A DNA stretch of 64,000 bases, taken from positions 409,340 to 473,339 of the forward strand of contig RPFO01000313.1 in NCBI GenBank assembly GCA_009746045.1. The letters are read 5' to 3'. Every line of letters begins with the position of its first letter. Within the stretch, counting starts at the first letter, position 1. This DNA comes from Mesostigma viride (taxonomy: Eukaryota > Streptophyta > Mesostigmatophyceae > Mesostigmatales > Mesostigmataceae). This document shows, piece by piece, positions 8,019-17,734 of this stretch. The notes under the pieces were generated by a model. It was not told the DNA's origin and searched no databases. It saw only the letters and a program-made list of their open reading frames with translations. A program made the position numbers and the translations under genes.

Positions 8019-9631
8019 TAATCCCAACCACCTTTGATCCAAGGCAGTTAGGGGTAAACAGGTACCAGATAGCTGCTCACAGTCCTATTCCCTGGCGCCA
8101 GCTAGTCGAGATGATGCAAAGCCCCAAGATGGCTAAGGCATGGACTCTTGGCTTTGTTGCTTCTGGGCATGAGTGGATAGTTTCCAACTGTGCAGAACCT
8201 GTGGATGAGCTGCCAGAAGTTCACCAGCTGCTCAGATTGATGTTTGTCCTCAAGCTCAAGGAGGTTGATGGTGTCCAGGTGCCACATGTCAGACCAGTTG
8301 TAACCGAGTATCATGGCACTGGCCAGTTGTTAGATGAGGAGCTCTATACTCCAGGGATGCTGCATGACACGTGGAGGATTCTGCTGTGTATATTTCTGTC
8401 TTTTCTGGTTAAGGGTGTGCCCTATAGCTCTGTGCTGATTGATTTCAAGAGGGCTTTTCTCAAGGGTGACCAAGATCAGGCTAGGCAGACTTGGAGAGAT
8501 ATCCCTCCTTTCTTTGTGACTGTACCTGCTGTATGGAGAGCAGAGATAAAGGCCAGGTACCTGAGAATTCTGAAAGGGTTGGAAGGTCTCAGGTCCAGTC
8601 CCATTATCTGGAGAAAGAGCCTAGAGAAATTCTTGAAGAATACTTGTGGGTTTTCTGTGTCTCCAGTGGATCCCTGTTTGTTCCAAGGGTCCCACAATGG
8701 CCTTCCTGTCTTTGCCTCACTGCATGGTGATGACCTGCATCTCATAGGTCCACCAGACTGGGTTGAGGCTGTCTTGGCTAAGATCCAGAAGCGGTTTGAG
8801 CTGGGTAAGATACAGCACATGGTGGAGAATGAGCCTATGGTCTTCTGTGGCATGCAGGCTACGTTGTTCCAAGCCAAGGGCTCGTGGTTCATCAGGATGG
8901 AGGGTGGTAAGGACTACCCACAGCAGATTGTAGATGCATTGCAGGAGCCCATCACGCAGGCTAGGTGTGCTACCATCAGGGGCATGCTGGCATGGCTTGC
9001 AAGTATATGTGCCCCTGACTTGCTGGTTCTGAGTCGACTTACTGATTCCCAGCTGGTTGAGGTGGGTGCTGAGAGTGTGGTGCAGGCTGTCATGATGTCT
9101 CCCCCTCTCATACTGGGTCCTGTGGATTTGTACAAGCCCCTTGACATGGTTCTCTATGTGGACAGTTCTATGGATAATAGGAAGGTCACAGAGGTCAGGG
9201 GCAGGGCAGCAGCATTAGTTACCCTGGAGCAAGATCACACCTCACTTGTTACCTGGTACAGTCGGTTGCAGAACAGGGTTACACCCAGCAGTGATATTGC
9301 TGAGTGCAGGGCAATCTGTGAAGGGCTGCATACTGCTCTTTACTTGAGGGAGCTCTTCTACCAGCTATGTCAAGTGGCTTCCTGTAGGTTGCAGCTGCAC
9401 ACACTGGTGAGGACTGATAGCATGGGCATGGTGCAATTTGTGCACAGGCAGCTGGCCAGGAGCAGGGACCTTGACTACTTGTTGCTCAAGGAGATGTCCT
9501 ACCTAGCTCACATTGAACATGTGCCTGGTGTGGACAACCCTGCAGATGCCCTCACCAAGCTGGAGGAGAAGGCGGAGAGGCAGTACCCCCTGCTCCGTGG
9601 GCTCATGGACCCCTTACACGGGCGGCCATAG
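8009..9631 (+). CDS. copia reverse transcriptase (RVT_2) and RNase H
   Basis: This makes cDNA from element RNA and degrades the RNA strand. The frame is open from 8009, immediately after an in-frame TGA at 8006-8008, and lies in a different frame from the integrase ORF ending at 8018. RT motifs are LIDFKRAFLKGD (first catalytic Asp, near 8437) and HGDD (8723-8734), where copia elements usually show YVDD. RNase H motifs follow in order: LYVDSSMDN (near 9154), SDIAECRAICEGL, RTDSMGMVQF and HVPGVDNPADALTK (near 9525-9560). These supply the DEDD-type metal ligands and the copia-typical ADxLTK ending. About 539 codons; no internal stop, so it could be functional. Confidence 0.9.
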   Translation, partial: GLLIIPTTFDPRQLGVNRYQIAAHSPIPWRQLVEMMQSPKMAKAWTLGFVASGHEWIVSNCAEPVDELPEVHQLLRLMFVLKLKEVDGVQVPHVRPVVTEYHGTGQLLDEELYTPGMLHDTWRILLCIFLSFLVKGVPYSSVLIDFKRAFLKGDQDQARQTWRDIPPFFVTVPAVWRAEIKARYLRILKGLEGLRSSPIIWRKSLEKFLKNTCGFSVSPVDPCLFQGSHNGLPVFASLHGDDLHLIGPPDWVEAVLAKIQKRFELGKIQHMVENEPMVFCGMQATLFQAKGSWFIRMEGGKDYPQQIVDALQEPITQARCATIRGMLAWLASICAPDLLVLSRLTDSQLVEVGAESVVQAVMMSPPLILGPVDLYKPLDMVLYVDSSMDNRKVTEVRGRAAALVTLEQDHTSLVTWYSRLQNRVTPSSDIAECRAICEGLHTALYLRELFYQLCQVASCRLQLHTLVRTDSMGMVQFVHRQLARSRDLDYLLLKEMSYLAHIEHVPGVDNPADALTKLEEKAERQYPLLRGLMDPLHGRP

Positions 9632-10639
9632 AGACCAGGCCTTGCTTCAGCTTGGGTGTCCCCAGTGGGCTGCTTGACCAAAGTACCAAGTGGTGACTGG
9701 TGCTTACTGGTTGACAGCCGGTCCTTCAGGGTTAGGTACACCCTCCTGGACAGGAGTTGGTGTGGAATGTCACTCCTACCAGCTGAGAATCATGCCTGGC
9801 CCTCCCCATGGGGTTCAGAAGAGTCGCCAGGACTTAAGTCGACGCCTTTGGCCTCAAACAGTTAGGCCATGCAAGGGCAACCCGAATGTTGGTTCTTACA
9901 GGTTGCTGTATATATGTTTTCTAGTGCTTGTTTCCAACCTGTTGCTAATAAAGAACCTGGTTGTGTGACCATGTGGAACATGGTTGCCAGGGGCCACATT
10001 CTGGGTTATATAATGCTTGAATAAAACATAATCATGTCATGTCATTCTCATGTTGTTCTCATGGTTGTAATGTTTCTCTTGTGTAAAGTTCCAGGTCACC
10101 TATAAACCTGGAGGTTGGGGTGGGGTTCAATTCCCCAGCAGAGCCACAGCCTGGCATGAGTGATTCCTGGGCTTAACACCCAGTGAAGACATGGGCTCCC
10201 CAATGAGGCAGTATTTGTAGGTGCTACCTGAGTCTCTTTGAGCATAAAAGGGAAAGGCTGGCCAAGGCGGGCGCCATAAGAACGGGCGCCTGTGATAACT
10301 GTGAAAGATCAGGAACTCACAATAGTACGTTCTTGGCATCCTGTAATCCCAGCCATTGGACTAGGTAATGTGCCTTGACTTTAATCTAGCACCAAGTTCC
10401 CAAGGAAAGGTTGGGAGCTGACCAAGGGGTCAGGGGATAACCTGGGGTGACCTCTGATTCACTGGCCAGTACACCTAGCCTGGTCCAAGGGCAGATATGT
10501 TGTTACCCAAAGGAGGCAGGAACCTGGGCCCTCAAAGGTCTGATCAACCTCAAGGGACCAAGCGGTCTGTGGCTGAGTGGGCACAAGCAAGGTTAGGCTT
10601 GTTTCAAGCTGGTCCAGCTCCAAAAGAAGAAAGGGTTGG
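9632..10639 (+). other. 3' non-coding region of the copia element
   Basis: This kilobase between the pol stop and the 3' LTR has no supported gene. AATAAA hexamers at 9947-9952 and 10020-10025 could serve as polyadenylation signals. It ends in a purine-rich tract. Confidence 0.6.
10621..10639 (+). other. probable polypurine tract of the copia element
   Basis: The sequence caaaagaagaaagggttgg abuts the 3' LTR, where plus-strand DNA synthesis is primed in LTR elements. It is purine-rich except for the first base and the tt before the final gg. Confidence 0.6.
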
Positions 10640-11287
10640 AGTTAGCATTTTGGGCAACCAATATGCTAAGTGGATGCAGTTTGGAAAGACCTTTCCAACG
10701 CCGTGCTGACCGCCTGAAACAGACAAGGGACGAGAAAGATATGAGGTCCCGAAGTCCTAGCCGTCCGTGGCCGACTAGGGTACAGTCCTCTGGTATAGTG
10801 GACAGGACACGTGGCAGGCCGTGCCTGCACAGGCTTAGCCTGACTATCACGTGACTGTGGTCCACGTAGACCAGAGGAGCAGCAGCCTGTGACTGGTGGA
10901 ATACAGGACTGGCACAGGTCTGCAAGGATACTAGGCCTTGCAGGCTTGTGACAGGTCCTGTACTTCCTAGGTTGCAGAGTCTAGGCAAATCCAGTTCGTC
11001 CTGGCTCTGCACTGATGCCAGTGGACGTTGAGGATTTGCCTGCATGCCTGCACGTGCCTCGTCACGCCGATGGGAACGAGGAACAACGCAAAGGATATAG
11101 CTTGGTCATGGGGGATGACCAGCTATCTTGGCAAGCACGAACCGAGGCTCCCACATTGGTCGTGGAACCGCTCACCGTGGTCGTGGCTTGGTGCACGGGT
11201 TAAAAGGTTGCTGCCTTTGCAACTTTGGCTCATCCCGTTGTGTGGCGCGAGAGACCAGGAACTCACAGTTCTGGCTGTTCGCTAACT
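10640..11287 (+). repeat. 3' LTR of the copia element
   Basis: It matches 544-1191 over 648 bp with about five substitutions and ends GCTAACT. It is followed by the target duplication actcc (11288-11292) and the resumed LINE-A coding frame. Confidence 0.93.
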
Positions 11288-12044
11288 ACTCCGCCTCTTA
11301 GACGATGCCGAGGTCAACTACCCTCCTTCAGGCCGCTTCAAGCTGCTCGGCAGTTGGCTTCCCGACTGCGAGGACGACATGACGACACGGATCGGCATGG
11401 CGTGGGCGCACCTCCATGACCACCGCCGCTGGTGGAGCAACCCCGCCCTACCCCGGATCGTCAAGCGTGACCTCTTCAAGGTCGTCATTCTGACGATCCT
11501 GACCTACGGCGCCGAGACGTGGACACTGATGCAGGAGCTGGAGCAACGACTCGACAGCGCCGTCACGAAGATGCTGCGCAAGGCCCTTAACATCCCCTTT
11601 GGTTTGCACATTAGTAATGAGGATTTGTACGCTGATTTGCCCTATGTTTCCCACATTATTAGGCACAGGCGCCTGGGCCTAGCCGGGCACCTGGCCCGCA
11701 CAGATCAGGTAGATACATCAGATAGACTAGCTGGCACCAAGCCCGCCCAGCCTGGGCGATATGTCCTCACCTGGCGTGCCCCCGGCCGCGCGCGGCAGGG
11801 CCGCCACCCGTGGACTTTTCGTGATAGCCTCGGCATGGACATGTGCTACACTAGACGTGACGGGCTCACCCCCGGGCAGCCTCCTGGTTTGTCTGTAATG
11901 TGGAGGCAGATGGTGCGCAAGGATAGATGGCAAGTAGTGATGAAGGAGACCACCCCCAAGCCTGTGGGGGCTTCGCGTGTGACCAAGTATGGCATTCATA
12001 GCGATTCGGGCCGCGGTGCCCACACCCCTGTAACTAGGACCTAG
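11288..12044 (+). pseudogene. LINE-A reverse transcriptase, 3' part
   Basis: This continues the RT frame interrupted at 543; the first bases repeat the target duplication. It reads the segment after the polymerase core, GRFKLLGSWLPDCEDD (near 11330), then DLFKVVILTILTYGAETWTL and HLARTDQVDTSDRLAG, and ends at TAG 12042-12044. It aligns by eye with the copies at 24.97-25.74 kb, 50.72-51.17 kb and 63.0-63.75 kb. The long uninterrupted frame here contrasts with the frameshift in the 5' part. Confidence 0.88.
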
Positions 12045-12172
12045 ATAGCTTATACCATCCATTCCATCCCATGTTCCCCTCCCACTGAGGACTTATGCTC
12101 ACGTGACGCAGTCACGTGTCTATTAATTAATTAATAGACACTATCCAACAGGGTCTAGAGCCTCGTGCCCAG
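12045..12172 (+). other. LINE-A 3' tail with a 26-bp AT palindrome
   Basis: This short untranslated region follows the LINE stop. A perfect palindrome (arm GTGTCTATTAATT) occupies 12116-12141. The last five bases, cccag (12168-12172), are the target duplication of the next LTR element. Confidence 0.6.
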
Positions 12173-12849
12173 TGTTACGTCCCGGCCCTTTTGGACGGAC
12201 GTAACAATGGAATAAATTATGTAGTTTGACTTGTTGTCATAGTCCGTAGGACTTTGGGACTCATTTCGGGACTTAATTTGGGAATCGTCCCTTGGTCAGG
12301 ACTTTTGTATGGAACTATGACAGTTTGTGTGACTCGGACCAGTTATTTTGGGGCCTAGGTTGTTGTATGCGTGTATCTTCTAGGGGCCGGTGCAGTCGCG
12401 CCGCGCTGCGTACTTTATATAGCTAGTTGAGATATTGTACTCATGCGTGGATTCTGTAGGCGAGGGTCGATGTCGACCCGAGGATCTTGTGTGGACTGCA
12501 TGCTTTGGAAGGTCGGCGCCATGTCGGCGCCCCTTGCCAGCTTAGTGGCAGACCTAGGTGAAATTGGTCCGAGGACGAGAGTCTCGTCCTCTTGGTTTGA
12601 TGAATGTAAAGTGCGATGACGCCTTCATATTAAACCTGCATGGGGCAACTATCCATTTGTAATTGGTATTGCTAGCCACTATAAGACTGTGTGTATCAAT
12701 TAGCTTGGCATCAAGTCGCGGTGCCAGATATCTCACGACCCCAGTCGTGAAGCGCAATCTGCATTAGGCCACCTTGAATCTTCCTAATTCCGGCATGGTA
12801 GATCTTTCGCTACGTAGCTCAGGCTAGGTGTCTGGGCTGGGACGTAACA
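12173..12849 (+). repeat. 5' LTR of the gag-only element
   Basis: It begins TGTTACGTCCCGG, ends GGGACGTAACA, and is repeated at 22511. Relative to the 3' copy it has a +2 (tata), a -2 (ta) and a +4 (gcat) indel and three substitutions. The first and last ten bases form an inverted repeat. Confidence 0.93.
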
Positions 12850-13788
12850 CTGGTTATCGGAGGAAAAATGTGCTGGAGAGGTTAGCTAACTCTCGCGGAG
12901 AGGGCTAGTGTAGCCAGTTAGGAAACCAAGGCGGAGCTTGGTGTAGATAGAGGTTCCGAAATTCAACGATTGCTGGCTGGTCGGCGGCCAGCCCGTAAGG
13001 GAGTCAACGACGATCTAGAAAGCAAGCAGCCGGTCTGGGATACTCGGCGGGGCCAGCCATGGTCCTGACAGTGGTGAGGTGCTATCGACAATAGCGTCCA
13101 TATCCCCTGTTTTCAACGACACCTAGTGGCGGCCAGGGCTCGCCTTCAACGACACCAGGTGGCGGCCAGCTCAGGGGTTATCAACGACATTGACGATGGT
13201 ACGTCCCCTAGTTTAGATCTATCCCTTTATGAGCTATGCCTGTGGAAGGCTAGCTTGCGCGCTCGCCTTCTCTCCGGGACCGCACGCGTAAGGGGTTTAT
13301 GTTAAATGTTGTGCTCTCTGTAGGCGTTTATATGTCGTTTGTGCGTGTGGGTGTCGCGGAGGCGCCCATCGTTGTGTGACCTGCAGCGGGTCTTGGGGTA
13401 GATACCGTCGGGCTGTGGCCAATTATGTTGACGGTGTTTATCTCTGTGTGCCCCGCGTAGGGGAGGAGCCGCGTAATGTGCCCTTGCTCTGCGGAAGGCT
13501 CGGGCGTGTGCTGTGTTAGACTCTGTTCTTCTTCCTCGTTTCGTTTTTGGTAAAGGTCACTGCACCTAGAGGTAGCCCTGGGAACTCCTTTTCTCCTGTT
13601 TGCAAGCTTCTGCTAGCCTACTATGTAACATCATTGCCCAGACGAAGGATAAATAAGGGTTTTCATAACATCATAGAAGCTGATAGGTTTGTTAGGGAGC
13701 ATATGTCATTGCCTGAGGGTCTGCACACCACTCGTGAATGCTCTCAGACACCCACGTCTAGCAAGGTAGATAGCAGTCAGGAGGTGGG
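12850..13788 (+). other. leader of the gag-only element with candidate primer-binding site
   Basis: Directly after the LTR the sequence is ctggttatcggagg. It resembles the initiator-Met tRNA primer site (TGGTATCAGAG) with one extra base, so it is a weak candidate. No gene is supported. A 22-bp phrase, caacgacaccaggtggcggcc, recurs (with changes) near 13117 and 13146. Confidence 0.4.
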
Positions 13789-14683
13789 AGTTATTATAAA
13801 TAGTGACGGAACCTTTTTGCCACTTGGCAATTAGGTCCGTCACTATTTATCCGGCGAAAACCACTCGCCGGCATCTATTCCGCGTTAAGTTCACGTGAAC
13901 GTGGCGCGGAATTGATGCCGGCGAGTGGTTTTCGCCGGATAAATAGTGACGGACCTAATTGCCAAGTGGCAAAAAGGTTCCGTCACTATTAATAATAACT
14001 AAAACGTCGTAGTGTGGGGGCCGATATCTATCGCACCGCTAATGCCTACTGCAGTTACTACCGAATCTCGCCTTAACGATATTCCAACCAGGCATTTTTC
14101 CCTTCTGGCACTTTCGTTTGGCCTTCTGGTATCAATTCCTTCCGGTATTCGGAAATACCCGTGTCACCACAGGGATTCGAACCCCCGACTTACGAGGTCT
14201 TAGTTATTATAAATAGTGACGGAACCTTTTTGCCACTTGGCAATTAGGTCCGTCACTATTTATCCGGCGAAAACCACTCGCCGGCATCTATTCCACGTTA
14301 AGTTCACGTGAACGTGGCGCGGAATTGATGCCGGCGAGTGGTTTTCGCCGGATAAATAGTGACGGACCTAATTGCCAAGTGGCAAAAAGGTTCCGTCACT
14401 ATTTATAATAACTAAGACCTCGTAAGTCGGGGCCGGGTTCGAATCCCTGTGGTGACACGGGTATTTCCGAATACCGGAAGGAATTGATACCAGAAGGCCA
14501 AACGAAAGTGCCAGAAGGGAAAAATGCCCGGTTGGAATATCGTTAAGGCGAGATTCGGTACTGCAGTAGGCATTAGCGGTACGATAGATATCGGCCCCCA
14601 CACTACGACGTTTTAGTTATTATAAATAGTGACGGACCTAATTGCCAAGTGGCAAAAAGGTTCCGTCACTATTTATAATAACT
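13789..14683. mobile_element. composite palindromic foldback element, 895 bp
   Basis: The ends AGTTATTATAAATAGTGACG / inverse are flanked by a 5-bp duplication, gtggg (13784-13788 and 14684-14688). Structure: hairpin H1 (13789-14000, 212 bp), spacer S (14001-14201), hairpin H2 (14202-14413, 212 bp), inverted spacer S' (14414-14614), truncated hairpin H3 (14615-14683, 69 bp). H1 and H2 are themselves near-perfect inverted repeats centred on GTTCACGTGAAC. S and S' are near-identical in opposite orientation, so the whole element is a nested palindrome centred near 14307. No transposase is encoded. It lies in the leader of the gag-only LTR element. Confidence 0.88.
14417..14457 (+). other. tRNA-like segment with a pol III box B, within the foldback element
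   Basis: GGTTCGAATCC at 14436-14446 matches the pol III box B consensus (GGTTCGANNCC). It is followed by CTGTGGTGAC, resembling the 3' half of a tRNA (T-arm and acceptor strand). The inverted twin lies on the minus strand at 14173-14183. A weak box-A-like TTGCCAAGTGG occurs ~60 bp upstream in the H2 arm. It is not a complete tRNA gene: no 5' half or anticodon arm was found. Confidence 0.45.
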
Positions 14684-14972
14684 GTGGGGACGGCAGTTAC
14701 AGTCACCTTCTCCCAGCTGGCCATTGGCCCTAGCAGACAATAGAGGGGATTACCACTAGAGTGCTTAGTACTAGGTACTATACATATAGATCGCTAGTAC
14801 GTGGTTGCTCTCTTTCTCTCTCTCACTGGGGAGGTGTTAAGCCTGCAGTGCAAGGTATCGGTACGAGCATCATGCCACGAAAACGTAGAGAACTTGTCAA
14901 CAGAGAGATAGAACAGGTAGACAACCACGAGCAAGGTAAACAGGTGGTAGAGGTACCACCGCACGTCCAAGT

Positions 14973-16283
14973 CAGTGTATAATCATACGCAATACGCTAT
15001 CGTACGCGGCCCAGGTGTATAATGTATAATACGCTTCATACGGTGTATTATACTCTAATCGTACGCTAACCCCTTTCTGTCTGTTTTTGCATGGTTTTGA
15101 TGATCATTCATCAATCTGACCAACCCAACATGTTCTCCAGCATCACAAGTTTGGCTTTATATGCCACATCATCCATCACATGGCATTGCCAATGTCGTCA
15201 CTACCTAGAACAACAAGCGCTGTCCCTAATGAATAGTTACTCAATAAAAGCACAACAAAACGTCAAGTTTATATTCAACTAGGGGTACTGAATAATAAGA
15301 CATTTTGCCAGAAATAAGACACATTGCCTACTAATCGTAGGCCGGCCATTACTAATGGTTCTGCATGAAGCAAGGATACAAAAGGCTTTATGGCTGGCAT
15401 GCAGGCTAACAAAGTGCACCGGATGGCCCAGCAGTAGTGCGCCCAGAGCCAGCCATGCCGGAGGAGCTGGCATGAGCGGACTGCCACTCGGAGGCGTCGG
15501 TTTCTACAAGGTCAGTAAGCTTGCCTTTGGCTGCCGCCCGCGCATCAGCCTGCTTCCCAGCGTCACTACCCGCCTTTCTCTTCCTGGCCTTGTCATCCTT
15601 CTCCGCCTGCTCCCTCAACAGCTTGAGACGCAATGCCTTGGGCGGCTTCGAGCATGGGCACACTTTCGCATCCTTGGCATACGTGCCGCCCATGATATGG
15701 CACCTTCCTCGGGTAGAAGAACCCTTGAAATGTGCCTTGCATTCTGAGCACGTCTTTTGGTAGTTATTTGTCTGCTGCCCATCCTTGAAGACACGCTCTT
15801 TGCTAACATATGTCCAAACATCCTCAGAATCAGCCTCTAACTCGTCGGCCCCATCATCATCATGGTCCATCTCCTCACTCTCCGTAGCCATGGCGCCTGT
15901 TGATATGCTACGATAGGTGACCACCGCGATCTTGCTGGCACACCGCGATCTTGGCACATTTTGTCTTCTTGAACGGTGCCTTCCTGTCCTGCCAATACAC
16001 GCAGCCATATGCATTGATCTTGGCCAAGTGGCACCTTGCTGCTCACTTGTTTCTACTACTCGGCGCGCCGCAGCCTAGTCTAGAAACTTCCGCTTCACCC
16101 GAGCTGTAAACTGATGCCGGAGCCAAAAATACGCAAAAAATACGCAAAAAAATACGCGATACGCAAGAAATACCCTAAAAATACGCGGCGCGTACGAAAG
16201 TACCCCGTTTTCGTACGCGCTGCTCGCGTATCGCGTATAATACGCGCGATACGGCGTATAATACGGCGTATGATTATACACTG
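14973..16283 (-). mobile_element. deleted hAT-type DNA transposon in gag, 1.3 kb
   Basis: Terminal inverted repeats of at least 18 bp, CAGTGTATAATCATACGC ... GCGTATGATTATACACTG, are flanked by an 8-bp duplication, gtccaagt (14965-14972 and 16284-16291). CAGTG ends and 8-bp duplications are hallmarks of the hAT superfamily. Many ATACGC-type motifs crowd both subterminal regions (14982-15070 and 16125-16270). A minus-strand ORF encodes a BED-like zinc finger only; no catalytic RNase H-like domain or dimerisation domain is seen. It is therefore an internally deleted copy. Confidence 0.9.
15406..15891 (-). CDS. BED-zinc-finger-like N-terminal fragment of a hAT transposase
   Basis: From the ATG at 15891-15889 (MATESEEMDHDDD) the frame gives ~161 codons; it is open upstream to 16014. 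An acidic N-terminus is followed by VWTYVSKERVF and CSEC...CHIMGG...CPC, an arrangement like the aromatic plus CX2C...H of BED fingers that bind transposon ends. A Lys/Arg-rich region and a Ser/Gly-rich tail end the frame. Full transposases are several hundred residues longer, so this copy cannot catalyse transposition. Confidence 0.55.
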   Translation of the reverse strand: MATESEEMDHDDDGADELEADSEDVWTYVSKERVFKDGQQTNNYQKTCSECKAHFKGSSTRGRCHIMGGTYAKDAKVCPCSKPPKALRLKLLREQAEKDDKARKRKAGSDAGKQADARAAAKGKLTDLVETDASEWQSAHASSSGMAGSGRTTAGPSGALC

Positions 16284-16446
16284 GTCCAAGTAGGGACAGG
16301 TACAGGTGAGGTCATGGAGAGACCTGCGGAAGGCTCCCCACGATCCAGAGACCAGGGCCGCAGAGATTCATCAGATGATGACAGTCCAGACTCCAGGTTG
16401 GAACAAGGGGGGGACGGGCGCAGCCAGGAGATGCTCCAGGGGGGTT

Positions 16447-16690
<244 letters not shown>

Positions 16691-17734
16691 ACCACAGTGG
16701 CCGCCGCGGTATCCTGAGCAGACCGGGCACGAGAATGAAAACACGCAGTACTACCGTTATCATGCTCAGCTAGCCACGGAGCGACCATCGCAGCCCTGGG
16801 CTGGGCGCGGCCGCTCCATGGGATCTCCGCCGGCCACAACACACCGGGGCAGGCGTCGAGTGTCCTTTGGCAGTACTTCCCTACTACCCATGGTGTTGTG
16901 GAACTCTGAGGATGACGGGGAGGACACCGGGGCAGATGGCGAATTCGGCGATTTGGAGGGGGCCGTGGAGGATATCGAGGAACCAGGGGCACAGGACCCT
17001 CCCTTTGGAGCTCATAGGCCACAGGTCCGGCTAGGGGGTGACAGAAGCAGCGCCACCGCACACGACGAGGGGACTCAGACACCCGTCCAGCGACACGTCC
17101 CCCAACCGCAGCGACCTCGGGCGCAGGACAGCAGCATGGTCCACTCGCCTGTGGTCGTCAGCAACCTGAATTTCAGCAGAGTGGCCTTGGATGACCCGGG
17201 GTATGAACACCCATCATCTATACAGGTGCGGCGGACGCACGGCACGCCGGCCAGATCCGGATCTCTCCCCCGGTCGCAGCCCCCAACCTTCGGCTCCATC
17301 GCCTATCGTGAGGTCGGTGGGCCCGAGCCTAGTACGGTGAAGGCACCACCGATGCCCACGTTCAAGAATGTTCCCAAGCTGCACGCGGACATGAAACCGC
17401 GGGAGATTGATGAATGGGGGCGCATGTGGCAACAACAGTATACCGTCTGGTGTAACCATCACAGTTGGGAACTGGCTACCTGCGATCTCATCCCGCATGT
17501 TGTTAACACCTGCATGGACCCCTCGGTGGTGAGCATCCTGAATTGTGAGAGCATCGCATCCCAATCGTACCCGCAAACCGTGGAGGAGCTGATGGACCGG
17601 GTGCGCCGCAAGCTGGTGCCCCCAGATGCTGTAATCCACGAGCGACTCGCATTCGGCAAGCTGCGCCAGGGAGCCACTCCGTACCGCGAGTTTCTCTCCA
17701 AGTTTGACGGTCCAGCGCCGCCTACCTGACAGAC

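Larger units (their letters stand above)
544..11287 (+). mobile_element. Ty1/copia-type LTR retrotransposon, 10.7 kb, inserted in LINE-A
   Basis: Two 648-bp LTRs (544-1191 and 10640-11287) in direct orientation flank gag, integrase, protease-like and RVT_2-type RT/RNase H coding regions, the copia class of RT. A 5-bp target duplication, actcc, sits at 539-543 and 11288-11292. Removing the element plus one duplication restores the LINE frame without a gap. The LTRs differ at about 5 of 648 positions with no indel, so insertion is fairly recent. Unusual points are termini AGTTAGC...GCTAACT instead of TG...CA, two extra ORFs before gag, a 2.1-kb non-coding block, and a protease-like domain after the integrase. 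No convincing primer-binding site complementary to a tRNA 3' end was recognised after 1191. Confidence 0.93.

Noticed and set aside
14417-14457. Functional tRNA gene
   Set aside because: Only the T-arm and acceptor-like half is present. No D-arm, anticodon arm or 5' acceptor strand could be found.
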